Shown: positions 50,791 through 60,411 of the stretch, piece after piece | Position numbering within the stretch: position 1 is the stretch's first letter | Layout: every line of letters begins with the position of its first letter | Source of the DNA: Candidatus Aphodovivens avistercoris | Lineage (GTDB): Bacteria > Actinomycetota > Coriobacteriia > Coriobacteriales > Eggerthellaceae | DNA length: 64,000 bases | Reading direction: 5' to 3' | Assembly: GCA_018710945.1 (NCBI GenBank) | Contig: DVIW01000004.1 | Coordinates: 166,540-230,539 of the forward strand | Notes under the pieces: generated by a model | Databases searched by the model: none | Told to the model about the DNA's origin: nothing | The model's input: the letters and a program-made list of their open reading frames with translations, nothing else | Made by a program: the position numbers and the translations under genes

Positions 50791-53700
50791 CTAGATCTCT
50801 TTCAGAAGCTCCATAACGAAGTCCGTGCGCTGGGCCAAAAGCGCGCCGTCAACGTCGTGGGCGTCATCGGTTTTGTCGCCGAATCCGGCGGGCTTGCCGC
50901 CCTCCATGCCCACCAGGTGCATCGCCTGCAGGCCGTGGTTGATGGCATACGACGAAGCGCTGCTGCGCCACAGAAGCGAGGCCGAACCCACCGACTCGCC
51001 CGTCACCTGGGACGCCTTGCGCGTGTAGCGGCGCATGCGCGACGAGGTTTTGGCCACGCGGTAGCTGCCCTCCTGCTCCACCATGCACAGATCGCCCGCG
51101 CCAAGCGCTTCCAGCTCGACCACGATGGCGCCGCGCAGCTCCTGCTCATGCTCGGCCATGAACGCCTTCAAGCCGCTGTGGCCCGACAGCTCAGCGCCCA
51201 GCGCCACGAACCACACCTCGGTGGCGATGTCCGGGTTGCGGAACTGGTAGATCTTCTGCATCTCCGGCGCCTCAGGCTGCGGAGGCAACGGTTCCTCGGC
51301 GTCGGGCGGCAGCTCGGCCTCTTCGCCCGAGCGCAGGTTGGCGCGGCCCATCCTCACGCGCGAGAACACGCCGCCATACCAGCTGCGGCCGCGCTTCCCC
51401 CGGCGCTTCGAACGACCGCCCAACGCGCCGTCGTCCTCGCCAGCACCGAAGACCTCGTCGTCATCGACCGCGAAAGCGTCGTCGTACTCCATTCCTGTCT
51501 GCTCCGGCGCATACGCATCGACGGCACGGGGGTCGAACGCCACCGTGGAACCCAAGTCGGGCTGGGAATCATCGATGCCGTCCCCGAACGCGTCGTCAGC
51601 AGCAGCGCGGGCCCGGTTGCGTCCCGGCTCGGCAACCTGGTCATCGCGGAAGCTCTCCCAGCCGCCGCGCGCAGCGCCCACAGAGCGCGCGTCGAAGGAA
51701 TCGTCCACGTCCAGCCACTGCTGCGGCGTGGGCTCGGCGTGCTGCTCCTTTTTGCGGAAGCGCCCGAACAAGCGCCCCACGCGCGATTTCGGCATGTCGA
51801 CATAATCCGGGCCGGCGTAGGCGCCGGTCTCCGTCGTGTTCTCCTGGTAGTCGGAATCGTCCGCATCCTCAACGTAGATGTCGTCGGGCTCCACGTCTTC
51901 CAGCAGCTCGTCGCCCACTGGCGCGAACGCGCTCGTCGCACGCACCGGAGCGAACGAACCGGTCTTGCTGACCGTGGACGGCTCAGGCTCCACCGACGGT
52001 AGAGCGCCCGAAAGCGACGGTAGCGCCGAGCGCAGCTCGGCGGCGCTGGGAACGTGGCGGCCCGGCGCCTCGGGATGCGCGGGATCAATAGACGGCAGCC
52101 CGCCGAGAACCGCCTTGGCGCCGCGGCCGGACTCTTCCCTCTCAGCCAGAGGCGCGCGCTGCTTGCCGCCCTCCCCCAACGGCGAGGGAGTGTCGGCGGC
52201 CTGGATGCTCGGCAATTCGATGGAACGGCGATGCACGCGGCCGGGCGCCTGCACGAACTGCGCCGGCGCGTCCGACGCAGAGGCTGCGCCGACAGTCACC
52301 GCGTCCACGAACACCGGCGCCGCAGCCGGCGCGACGGACGCGCCGGGCGCGGGCTCGATGCGGCCGCTGTCTCCCACCTCAAGGGAGGTGACGTCGATGC
52401 GGTTGCCGGTACGCGGCTCGGCAGGAACCTGGCGCGCCGGCTGCTCGGTGAGGAACGAGGGCAGCTTGATGTCCTCTTGCGGCAGCTCCGCCACGCCGCC
52501 GACCGGAATCACCTCGTCAAGCGGCATCTTGACAGACGGTCGGGCCGACGGCTCGGCGGCAGCATCGGCAGGTAGTTCCACCACTGCGGGGGTCGCAGCG
52601 GCCGCAGGGACCGCACCCATGGGAGCGGGAGCCGGCTGAACGGACTGTCCCGCAGCCGCATCCTTCGCCGCGAACTCCGGATGCGCCTGCTCCCATGCGG
52701 TTGCGGGCGGCTTCACCTCCATGAAGGAGTCGCCCATCGCGGCGATGCGGTCCTTCGCGTTGCTCAGCACCGCGTTGTTCGCCTCTTCGAAATGGACGCG
52801 GCTTTCCGACACCGCCGCCTCCAGCGCCTCCGCGTAGCGGGAGCGCTGCACGGGCTTGGAGTCGCTGCCGGTGCGCTTCGCCTTGCGCTGCGCCTCAACG
52901 AACCAGGCAGGAAGCCCGCTGTCGTCAACCACTGCGTCATCGTCATCGGATGCAGCCGCCGCTGCCGGCGCGGGAGCATCCGTCTGCGCCGGCGCTTCCT
53001 GCTGTGCACGGCCGCTTTCCGCAGCGGCTTCCTGCTGCGCGGCAGCCTGCACCTCGGCGGCCGTCAGCGTTTCCACCGCATGGCCGGCGTCACGGCCCGC
53101 TTCCGCCGAAGCGGAACGGCTGTCATCCAGCGGAACCTCGGACACGAAATCGCTCACCGGACGGCCCGACAGCGCCGCCACCGCCGCCTTCGCGGCAGCC
53201 AGGCGCTCGGCGGGCGAGGCCTCATCTCCCAGCGACGCGCTCGGTTCCACGTGGTAGGAAACCTCCGCACCCTCCGGCACCAAGCCAGCTTCGCGAGCGG
53301 CATCTTCGCCGTGGATGACCGCATCGGCGGAATCCCCCGCCGACATGTCCGTCCGGCCGCGGCCCACGCGCGCGGCAGCCTCCATCAGCACGGCCACGCC
53401 CGAAGCGTTGCAGTTCGCGCCGTCGTTGTACGACGATGCCTTGTGGAGGATGCACTGGATGAGGGGCAGCGCGGAGACGACCAGGCAGATGATGGTGAGC
53501 ACGCGCAGCACCAGGTCCACCGCGTCAGAAACATGCAGGAGGATGGTCGTGCCGATGAGCAGCAGCACAGGCACGCCGATGAAGCCGCCGAGCACCACCC
53601 ATTTCAGCACCGGCAGCACCGACACCACAGGGCCGAACAGCTCCGGCCGCGCCTTGCCGCTGTCGTAGTGGGCTATCACCACCACTTTGCGGCGGCGGGT

Positions 53701-54090
53701 GCGCCCCGCCTCCGGCGAGTAGCCCGGCTCGTACTTCGCCACCACGTTCTGGCTCACACCGCGCGCGAACAGGCGCGTCAGCACGGGTCGGTCGAACGCC
53801 TCCGCTGCGCAGAGCGCGGCGGCCACCAGCGTCACCAGCGCTGCGGGAAGCGCGGCCACGGGCAGGGCCAGCGCCAGGATGCCGAACACGAGCGTCAGCG
53901 CGCTGCAGATGGCGCGGGCGTTCTCAGCGTTCGCCACGCCGGTGAAATCTTCGATGACGGTGGAAAGGCCCGCCTCTTTCTGCATGTGCTCGGTAATGTA
54001 CAGGGCGGCCTGCTGCTCCTCCTCGGTGCCGGCGGGCCGGGGCCCTATCTCCCGAGACAGGTAATCAACATGCTCCATCACATCGGCCAT
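50791..54090 (-). CDS. Giant M28-like membrane protein with split, probably inactive peptidase fold
   Basis: A 1099-residue protein. N-terminal M28 elements are EHVDYLSREIGPRPAGTEEE and VVVIAHYDSGK (H141, D143). Four membrane helices lie near residues 60-98 and 158-215. GANCNASG (226-231) has Cys227 where M28 enzymes keep the metal-bridging Asp. A disordered Ala/Pro/Glu-rich insert then runs from about 245 to 945. The last 148 residues resume M28: VALGAELSGHSG has Glu967-Leu968 in place of Glu-Glu, and DDAHDVDG gives H1078. Two ligands are thus changed, so peptidase activity is doubtful. The ATG at 54090 has GGAAGG. It follows the coiled-coil gene by 64 bp. Confidence 0.8.
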   Translation of the reverse strand: MADVMEHVDYLSREIGPRPAGTEEEQQAALYITEHMQKEAGLSTVIEDFTGVANAENARAICSALTLVFGILALALPVAALPAALVTLVAAALCAAEAFDRPVLTRLFARGVSQNVVAKYEPGYSPEAGRTRRRKVVVIAHYDSGKARPELFGPVVSVLPVLKWVVLGGFIGVPVLLLIGTTILLHVSDAVDLVLRVLTIICLVVSALPLIQCILHKASSYNDGANCNASGVAVLMEAAARVGRGRTDMSAGDSADAVIHGEDAAREAGLVPEGAEVSYHVEPSASLGDEASPAERLAAAKAAVAALSGRPVSDFVSEVPLDDSRSASAEAGRDAGHAVETLTAAEVQAAAQQEAAAESGRAQQEAPAQTDAPAPAAAAASDDDDAVVDDSGLPAWFVEAQRKAKRTGSDSKPVQRSRYAEALEAAVSESRVHFEEANNAVLSNAKDRIAAMGDSFMEVKPPATAWEQAHPEFAAKDAAAGQSVQPAPAPMGAVPAAAATPAVVELPADAAAEPSARPSVKMPLDEVIPVGGVAELPQEDIKLPSFLTEQPARQVPAEPRTGNRIDVTSLEVGDSGRIEPAPGASVAPAAAPVFVDAVTVGAASASDAPAQFVQAPGRVHRRSIELPSIQAADTPSPLGEGGKQRAPLAEREESGRGAKAVLGGLPSIDPAHPEAPGRHVPSAAELRSALPSLSGALPSVEPEPSTVSKTGSFAPVRATSAFAPVGDELLEDVEPDDIYVEDADDSDYQENTTETGAYAGPDYVDMPKSRVGRLFGRFRKKEQHAEPTPQQWLDVDDSFDARSVGAARGGWESFRDDQVAEPGRNRARAAADDAFGDGIDDSQPDLGSTVAFDPRAVDAYAPEQTGMEYDDAFAVDDDEVFGAGEDDGALGGRSKRRGKRGRSWYGGVFSRVRMGRANLRSGEEAELPPDAEEPLPPQPEAPEMQKIYQFRNPDIATEVWFVALGAELSGHSGLKAFMAEHEQELRGAIVVELEALGAGDLCMVEQEGSYRVAKTSSRMRRYTRKASQVTGESVGSASLLWRSSASSYAINHGLQAMHLVGMEGGKPAGFGDKTDDAHDVDGALLAQRTDFVMELLKEI

Positions 54091-54154
54091 GGTGTCTGCC
54101 TTCCGCTCTCGCCAGGTAGTTTGCATTGACCATGCATATCTTAGAAAGTATACG

Positions 54155-55510
54155 CTATTTGCCTGAACTGCCCAAATAATCGCGAAGAAAAGCATCAGAG
54201 GTGGACGCTTGGCTTCGTGCCGCCTCGTAGGACTCTATCGCGCTCGCCGCCAGGTCCTCGTAAGCGTCCAGAACCGGCTGGGCCGGATCCTCCGGCAACG
54301 CAGCCGCAAGCTCGGCCGCCGCGCGGTCCGCTTCGTTGTACGCGTCGTTCTTCTCCACGGCCGTCGCTGTGTCGCGGTTCTGCAGCGCCTCGTCCGATGC
54401 CAGCGCGTATTCGAACGACTCTATCTTCTTGTCCAGGTATGCCAGATGGGCGCTCAGATCCATGCCCTCGACCTGCTGCTCGATGTAGGCAACGTCCGAG
54501 CGCGCCTGCACCAGCGCATCGTAGGCCTGCTGGGTCTTCTCCTTCGATAGGCCGATGGCGTCTCGGGAATCCTGCGATGCCAGCTCGGCCGCTTCGCGCC
54601 CCAGCTCGTCGGCATCCACCACGTTTTGCCAGGTGTCGGCAAGGGTATCGTAAAGCTCGGCGGCGGCTACCCCGTCCTCCAGGATGGCGCGCCCTTCCCG
54701 CAGCATCGTCAGGCGCGCGGAAGAGCCGGTCATCAGCGCGTCGGCAGCTTCGCGCTCCTCTGTTTCGCGCAAACCCTCCGTTGCGGCGGATGCCTGGATG
54801 CCCACATCCTTCAACGTCCCTTCCGCTGCGTCGAGAGCCGCCCCTTGACTGTCCAGAAACGCCGCGGCTTCCTCTCCCAGCGGATCCTGCAGCGCATCGT
54901 CCAGCTCCAGCAGCAGCTGGTCGGTCGACGCCAGATTCTCCGCCGCCGCGCCCAGACGCTCCGCGTTCTGCTGGTAGCGCAGGGTGTCGTTGTAAAGGTA
55001 CAGAACGCCCGCGGCGGCAAGGCCGATCAGCAGCAGCACGCACAGCGCCGCGGCGGCCACCCGCCGCTTGCGGCGGCGGCCTTTGCGCCAAGCGATCTCT
55101 TCCTGCGAGGTCCGACCGGAGCGCGCTTGGGAGCGGGAAAACGCGCTGGCCGAGGCGACAGGAACGGACGGTGCAGCCGCCGCCGAGGCCGCCGCGCTTT
55201 CAGCATGGGAACGAGGAGGCTTCAGCACCTCCGGTGTGCCCGACGAGGCAGGGGGGAGCGCCGCGCCGGACGACACGGGCAGCGATCCGTCCTTTTTCGG
55301 CGTGGCGGCGGGCTTTTTCCCCAAACCAAGCGGCAGCGTGAACAGTCTGATGCGGCCGAAGCCGCGCACCTGGTCGGAGGGAACGTCCTTCCCCTCGTCA
55401 AGCGCGTTCTTCACCGCGTCCAGCACGCTGAACGACAGCTCGTTCGACGTGCCGCGCGTGTTGCGCTTGATGTGCGCCGCGTGGGTTAGCTTGTCGTTGC
55501 TCTTCCGCAT
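54155..55510 (-). CDS. Membrane-anchored coiled-coil protein, unknown
   Basis: A 451-residue protein. A basic, low-complexity cytoplasmic region (1-150) ends in WRKGRRRKRR. One helix follows (151-172, AAAALCVLLLIGLAAAGVLY). About 275 extracytoplasmic residues rich in Ala, Glu, Gln and Asp have heptad character (EEAAAFLDSQGAALDAAEGT; ELGREAAELASQDSRDAIGL). No family was recognised. The start at 55510 has GGGGACG. It lies 27 nt downstream of the helicase gene and 64 nt upstream of the M28-like gene, so the three are probably one operon. It may act as a periplasmic scaffold. Confidence 0.72.
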   Translation of the reverse strand: MRKSNDKLTHAAHIKRNTRGTSNELSFSVLDAVKNALDEGKDVPSDQVRGFGRIRLFTLPLGLGKKPAATPKKDGSLPVSSGAALPPASSGTPEVLKPPRSHAESAAASAAAAPSVPVASASAFSRSQARSGRTSQEEIAWRKGRRRKRRVAAAALCVLLLIGLAAAGVLYLYNDTLRYQQNAERLGAAAENLASTDQLLLELDDALQDPLGEEAAAFLDSQGAALDAAEGTLKDVGIQASAATEGLRETEEREAADALMTGSSARLTMLREGRAILEDGVAAAELYDTLADTWQNVVDADELGREAAELASQDSRDAIGLSKEKTQQAYDALVQARSDVAYIEQQVEGMDLSAHLAYLDKKIESFEYALASDEALQNRDTATAVEKNDAYNEADRAAAELAAALPEDPAQPVLDAYEDLAASAIESYEAARSQASTSDAFLRDYLGSSGK

Positions 55511-55537
55511 GGGCGAACGTCCCCGTTCTGCTTATCG

Positions 55538-58500
55538 CTAGCGCATCATCGCCAGCGCTGCGGCGATCTCGGCGGCGCTGCGCACCTTCACCGTGCGGCT
55601 GGGCAGCGAGTTCAGAAACGCCTTGCCATAGCCCTTCGACAGCAGGCGGCGGTCGGCCAGGATCAGCACGCCCTTGTCGTCAGCCTTGCGGATCAGGCGA
55701 CCGGCAGCCTGCTTCGTCTCGATGATGGCCTTCGGCAGCACGTAGTGGCGCCATGCCTGGTCATCCCGCGCCGCGCGCTCGCACGACAGCGGGTCGGTCG
55801 GCTTCGAGAACGGCAGCTTGGGGATGATGACGCCCTTCAGCGTGGCGCCGGGAGCGTCGAAGCCCTCCCAGAAGCTTTTCAGCGCGAACAGCGAAAGGTG
55901 CTCGTCGGCCAAAAAGTCGTCGCGCAGGCCCTTCACCGACACGCCCCATTTCTGGCACACGAGACGCAGGTCGTGCTGCTTCAGCGCCGGCTGCACCTCA
56001 TCGAAGCACTTCTCCATCTCGCGGCGGTTCGTAAACAGCGTGAGCATGGACCCTTCCTGCGCCAGATGCGTGTCGATCAGCAGGCGCTGGAGGGTCGGCA
56101 GATACTTGGGATCGTTCGGCTCCGGCATGTCGCCCACCACGTACACGATCATGTTGTTGTCGAAGTCGTAGCTGGAATCCAGCTGCTTCACCTGGCAGGC
56201 AGCCTGGCCCTCGCCGCCCAAGCCCAGCGCCTGCTCGAAGGGGCTGAAGCTGCCGTCAACCGACAAGGTAGCCGAGGTGAACACCGTCGCGCGCGCCTTT
56301 GCGTACAGCGTCTCGTTCAGCGCCGTGCCCACGTTCAGCATCAGCGCTTCGAGCTTCTCCACCGCGCGGTCGCGCTTCCGGCACAGCGTCGCGGAGTAGG
56401 CGAACCCGTCCGGCGCCACCTCCAAGATGACCTCTGCCGCGCCGATGAGATCCTTCAGATCCATAGCCGTGGCCGCCAGCTCGCGCTGCACGTCAGCCGC
56501 GCCCTCGACTTCCTCCAGGTAGCCCACCAGCTCCTGGCAGGCCGTCACCAGCTTCTCAGCGGCCTCCTTCATGGAAACGCCGTAGCCCGCCAGCGCACGG
56601 AACACCTCGCTTCTGCGGATGTCGTCGTTCACCCACAGGTCAACGTACTCGTAGCCGTTGCTGCGCTTGTTGCCGTCGAAGTACAGCAGGTCCTTCATAT
56701 GGGCGCAGAACTCGCGCGCGGCCAGCGCATAGGCCGCTCCAGCCGCCTTGCCCTTCGCCGCCAGCGCATGGAACAGCGTCGCCTTCTCTTCGGTCAGGCG
56801 CGCCTTGACGCGGCGCTCGGCGCGGGCGAACACCGTCGTGCCCGCTTCCACAGCGTCCACTTTGCGCACCGTTTTGAGGATGTCCTCCGCTGCCAGCGAG
56901 ATGGAGAACGCGCGTCGTGCCTCGCCCTCGGCGTTGTGGGCCTCGTCAACAACCCAGTAGTTCGCTTGGGGAAGCAGGCCGCCGTCGGCTGCCAGGTCGC
57001 AGAACAGAAGGCTGTGGTTCGTCACCACGATGTCCGCTTCCTCCGCTGCGCGGCGGGCGCCATGCACGAAGCAGGCGGTGCCGAAGTAGGGGCACTTCCG
57101 CCGCAGGCAATCGTGGCTCGTCGTGGTGATGAAAGGGCGCGGCAGCACGCGGTAGTCGATCTTCAGTCCGTCCATGTCGTCGTAGGCCGTCTGCTCCACG
57201 TACGACAGCAGCGCAGCCAGCGCGGCGGCCTGGAACCGAACGACGCCCTGCACCTCGCGCTCCTGCGGCCCTTCCTGGGCCATCCGCTCTATCTTTCTGA
57301 GACAGGGATAATGGGAAAAGCCCTTCAACGGCGCGAAGGTGAGCGGGCGTCCGCCCGGCTGGCTTTCCAAGGCCGCCGACAGCGCGGGCAGCTCGTGGTA
57401 CACCAGCTGGTCCAGCAGCGCGTTCGTCTTGGTTGCCACACCCACCGTCTGCCCGCTCCGCTGCGCCAGCAGCGCGGCGGGCACCAGGTACGCCATCGAC
57501 TTGCCCACGCCCGTGCCGGCTTCCACCACCAGGTTCTCACCCTGCTCGAAGGCCGTGCGCACCGCCTGCGCCATCTGCAGCTGTTCGTTGCGCAGCTCGA
57601 AGTCGCGGTACAGGCTCCCCACCAAGCCGTCCACGCTGAAAGCGGACGCCAGCTCGCCTTCTGTTGGAACGGCGGCTGCGGCGTCCTCCTTCGGCGCCGA
57701 AGCCTCCCTGCGCTCCAACGCGCCCTCCGTCGCCTGGAGACGCTGCCAGCGCAGGTTCCTCAGCGAGAACGATTCGCGGGCGTCCGCACCCTCTTCCTGC
57801 GGGTCGCCCGCACCGGTCTGCCCGTCCTGCGCGGCATCGGCGAAATGCTCGAACACCATGCGCGTCTGCCACTGGTCGCGCGTTCCCATGGAAGCGATCA
57901 GACTCACCAGTTCCTGCGGCATGGCCTCAACTGCCGCCAGCAGGATGCGGAAAGCAGCGCAGGTGGCCGCCACATCGGCGTCGGCGCGATGCGTTGAGAG
58001 CGGCGCATCGAACGCCGTCACGATGTCGATGAGCCGATGGGACTTCAGTCGCGGCAAGGCGATGCGTGCCAGGTCAAGCGAGTCGATCCACGTGTTCTCC
58101 AGCAGCGGGTAGCCGCTGGGGTGGCGCGTCGTGAACGTGCGGTCGAACTCGACATTGTGGGCCACCACCTTGGACGTTCCGACGAACGCCACAAGCGCCG
58201 CCAGCGCTTCCTCAGGCTGCGGAGCGTCCGCCACGTCCTCGTCATGGATGTTCGTCAGATGGGCCACATCCTCGGGGATGGGTTTGCCCGGGTTCACGAA
58301 CGTGATGAACCAATCCGTTATCTCGCCCTTGCTCATGCGCGCGGCGGCGATCTGCGTCAGCTCGTCGTGATGGAAGCTGAAGCCGGTCGTCTCGGTATCC
58401 ACCACCACGATGTCGTCGTCAAGGTCGCCGAAATCCGCTGCAGCGGCACGGGCAGGCAGCGCCGCATAGCGGTCGATGATCTCCTGCGTCGTCCCATCGC

Positions 58501-58549
58501 TGATGAATCTCAGCAGGTTTTCCTTCGCTTGACCGTATCGATTGTCCAT
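55538..58549 (-). CDS. DnaQ-type exonuclease fused to DinG-family helicase
   Basis: A 1003-residue two-part enzyme. Residues 48-205 are a DEDD 3'-5' exonuclease with VVVDTETTG (D51, E53), HNVEFDRTF (D136) and HRADADVAA (H188, D192). Residues 320-1003 are an XPD/DinG helicase: VEAGTGVGKS (Walker A), four Cys at 416, 481, 486 and 493 (Fe-S cluster), VVDEAHNAEGEAR (DEAH box) and AAGRLIRKADDKGV (motif VI). It should unwind and trim DNA ends or D-/R-loops. The ATG at 58549 is taken, with AGG 9 nt upstream; TTG 58588 is an alternative. It is the first gene of the trio with the coiled-coil and M28-like genes. Confidence 0.9.
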   Translation of the reverse strand: MDNRYGQAKENLLRFISDGTTQEIIDRYAALPARAAAADFGDLDDDIVVVDTETTGFSFHHDELTQIAAARMSKGEITDWFITFVNPGKPIPEDVAHLTNIHDEDVADAPQPEEALAALVAFVGTSKVVAHNVEFDRTFTTRHPSGYPLLENTWIDSLDLARIALPRLKSHRLIDIVTAFDAPLSTHRADADVAATCAAFRILLAAVEAMPQELVSLIASMGTRDQWQTRMVFEHFADAAQDGQTGAGDPQEEGADARESFSLRNLRWQRLQATEGALERREASAPKEDAAAAVPTEGELASAFSVDGLVGSLYRDFELRNEQLQMAQAVRTAFEQGENLVVEAGTGVGKSMAYLVPAALLAQRSGQTVGVATKTNALLDQLVYHELPALSAALESQPGGRPLTFAPLKGFSHYPCLRKIERMAQEGPQEREVQGVVRFQAAALAALLSYVEQTAYDDMDGLKIDYRVLPRPFITTTSHDCLRRKCPYFGTACFVHGARRAAEEADIVVTNHSLLFCDLAADGGLLPQANYWVVDEAHNAEGEARRAFSISLAAEDILKTVRKVDAVEAGTTVFARAERRVKARLTEEKATLFHALAAKGKAAGAAYALAAREFCAHMKDLLYFDGNKRSNGYEYVDLWVNDDIRRSEVFRALAGYGVSMKEAAEKLVTACQELVGYLEEVEGAADVQRELAATAMDLKDLIGAAEVILEVAPDGFAYSATLCRKRDRAVEKLEALMLNVGTALNETLYAKARATVFTSATLSVDGSFSPFEQALGLGGEGQAACQVKQLDSSYDFDNNMIVYVVGDMPEPNDPKYLPTLQRLLIDTHLAQEGSMLTLFTNRREMEKCFDEVQPALKQHDLRLVCQKWGVSVKGLRDDFLADEHLSLFALKSFWEGFDAPGATLKGVIIPKLPFSKPTDPLSCERAARDDQAWRHYVLPKAIIETKQAAGRLIRKADDKGVLILADRRLLSKGYGKAFLNSLPSRTVKVRSAAEIAAALAMMR

Positions 58550-58649
58550 TTGCAAAAACCTATCATCTATCATGATGCTGTAAAGCAATCATCGTGGCGC
58601 CGCTCCGTCGATCACCGTGCGGCCGATTCGTCTCCTGAAAGGATACGCC

Positions 58650-59318
58650 ATGAGCTCCGATATGTTCCTCGGGTATTACGGGACTTACAAAAGATTCGAC
58701 ACGGTTTCTAAAAAGGATGCGCCGCAGCTTTTGGGGGCCGACAACCTTGTCGGAGACCGCTTCGAGATAGAGTTCATCACGAAAAACGGCGTTTCAACGG
58801 CTTGGATGAAGAACCGCTTTGGCGGGCTGGTCGGCTACTTCGACCCTGAAACATCCCGCCAGCTCCAGATATTCCAGGCGCGCGGCTGGGTTGTCACGGC
58901 GCTGCTCTCCTTCGTCGCCTCTTCGAACCAGGGAGCGAACCGCTCTTACTGGGGGGAAGCAGCCCTTGTCTGCTACGATCCCAGCGACCATGGCGAAGCC
59001 TTTGACGCGTTCGTCGCCACCATCGGGGAGATGATGAGGGAATCCATCCGCCCGGACATCTCCCTTGGCAAAGACGGCGTTTCCCATATCGTCTCAAGCG
59101 GCGGCACCTGGAAGCCCACGGGACGCATTCCGCTGCCGAAAACCGACGACAACACCGCCATCCTCAAGCAAGGCCGCAGCCTCAACGAGTCGCTGGTCGA
59201 GCAGGCCCGAAAAGGGAACAAGGGCTGCTACCTTCTCAGCTGGATCTTCATCCTTGCCGTGGTAGCGGCCCTTGTCGCAGTCGGGTGGCTTTTGCTGTCC
59301 TCGTTCGGCGTTATCTAG
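58650..59318 (+). CDS. Tail-anchored membrane protein of unknown function
   Basis: A 222-residue protein, soluble apart from a C-terminal helix (WIFILAVVAALVAVGWLLLS), so probably tail-anchored with the bulk in the cytoplasm. It contains GADNLVGDRFEIEFITKNGV and GGLVGYFDPETSRQLQIFQA and resembles no family I recognise. AAAGGA lies 6 nt upstream of the ATG at 58650. Its stop codon overlaps the convergent ddl stop by 8 nt. It is divergent from the helicase gene with a 100-bp gap. Confidence 0.7.
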   Translation: MSSDMFLGYYGTYKRFDTVSKKDAPQLLGADNLVGDRFEIEFITKNGVSTAWMKNRFGGLVGYFDPETSRQLQIFQARGWVVTALLSFVASSNQGANRSYWGEAALVCYDPSDHGEAFDAFVATIGEMMRESIRPDISLGKDGVSHIVSSGGTWKPTGRIPLPKTDDNTAILKQGRSLNESLVEQARKGNKGCYLLSWIFILAVVAALVAVGWLLLSSFGVI

Positions 59319-60264
59319 CGGCATCCTCCAGCGCCAAGCCGATCAGGTGCTCGCAGAGCGCGGCGAACGACATCCCTTTCTTGGAAGCTGCATCGGGAAG
59401 CAGCGAGGTTTCCGTCATGCCGGGAAGCGTGTTCGTTTCCAGAATCCAGAACGTCCCGTCCTCTTCCAGAAGGAAGTCGGTCCGCGACTCCCCCTTGCAG
59501 CCCAGCGCCGCGTGCGCCGCTTCGGCGGTGGCGCGGACGCGCTGGGAAAGCTCTTCGTCCAGAGGCGCCGGGCAGAGGTGCTTTGAGCCGCCGGGCGCAT
59601 ACTTCGCTTCGTAATCGTAGAAGCCTTCCTTCGGCACGATCTCGATGACCGGAAGCGCTTCGGGGTTGTCGTTGCCCAGCACGCCCACCGTCAGCTCACG
59701 CGCCTTGCAGTAGCGCTCCACCAGCACCTCGTCATCGAACCCAAGGGCCTTTTCTATCGCCGCCGCAATGGCATCGCGCCCCTCTTCAATGTAGAGGCCG
59801 ATCGAGCTTCCCTCTTTCGCCGCTTTGATGACGCAGTGGTCACCCAGCTTTTCGACGATCTCGTCAATCGAATACCCTTCGCCCTTTTCGATGGTCAGCG
59901 AGGGCAGCGTGGGAAGGTTGTGCAGGCGGTACGTCTCCTTCGCGCGGCACTTGTTCATCGCCGTCGCACTCGCCAGCACACCGGATCCCGTGTAGGGAAT
60001 GCCGACGATCTCCAAGAAGCCCTGCAGCGTTCCGTCCTCGCCGTACCTGCCGTGGGTGCAAAGGAACGCGACGGTGAAATCACCATCGATGAGCTGTTTC
60101 AAATCCTCTTTGGAAGCAGGGTCGAGCGTGGTCACGTCGTAACCGGCGCCCTTCAGCGCCTCGCTGACGGCTTTTCCAGAGTTCAGTGAAACCTCGCGTT
60201 CCTCGCTCTTTCCGCCGCACAGCACGGCGATCTTGCATTCGTCACGGTTGATGGCGTTCGGCAT
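59311..60264 (-). CDS. ddl: D-alanine--D-alanine ligase
   Basis: A 317-residue ATP-grasp ligase making D-Ala-D-Ala for peptidoglycan. Motifs are IAVLCGGKSEEREVSLNSGK, FLCTHGRYGEDGTLQGFLE, GIPYTGSGVLASATAMNKCR, VIKAAKEGSSIGLY and FWILETNTLPGMTETSLLP. The ATG at 60264 follows GAGGAA. A longer frame upstream runs through the parS site into rlmN and is not coding. It is divergent from rlmN and convergent with the tail-anchored protein. Confidence 0.96.
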   Translation of the reverse strand: MPNAINRDECKIAVLCGGKSEEREVSLNSGKAVSEALKGAGYDVTTLDPASKEDLKQLIDGDFTVAFLCTHGRYGEDGTLQGFLEIVGIPYTGSGVLASATAMNKCRAKETYRLHNLPTLPSLTIEKGEGYSIDEIVEKLGDHCVIKAAKEGSSIGLYIEEGRDAIAAAIEKALGFDDEVLVERYCKARELTVGVLGNDNPEALPVIEIVPKEGFYDYEAKYAPGGSKHLCPAPLDEELSQRVRATAEAAHAALGCKGESRTDFLLEEDGTFWILETNTLPGMTETSLLPDAASKKGMSFAALCEHLIGLALEDAAR

Positions 60265-60372
60265 TGCGGTTCCTCGCATTCTGTTGTCGGGATGCCTGCG
60301 GCTTCCTTCGCCTTCCTGCGTTCGCAAGTATAGCAAACCGAAGCATGCTGCTCGGTTGACATATAATGTCGA

Positions 60373-60388
60373 TGTTTCACGTGAAACA
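60373..60388. promoter_or_regulatory. parS site 1 (rlmN leader)
   Basis: TGTTTCACGTGAAACA is an exact match to the bacterial parS consensus. It starts about 6 nt downstream of a TATAAT box (60362-60367) in front of rlmN. Confidence 0.95.
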
Positions 60389-60411
60389 TCCCCTCTGAGA
60401 AAGGGAACGTC

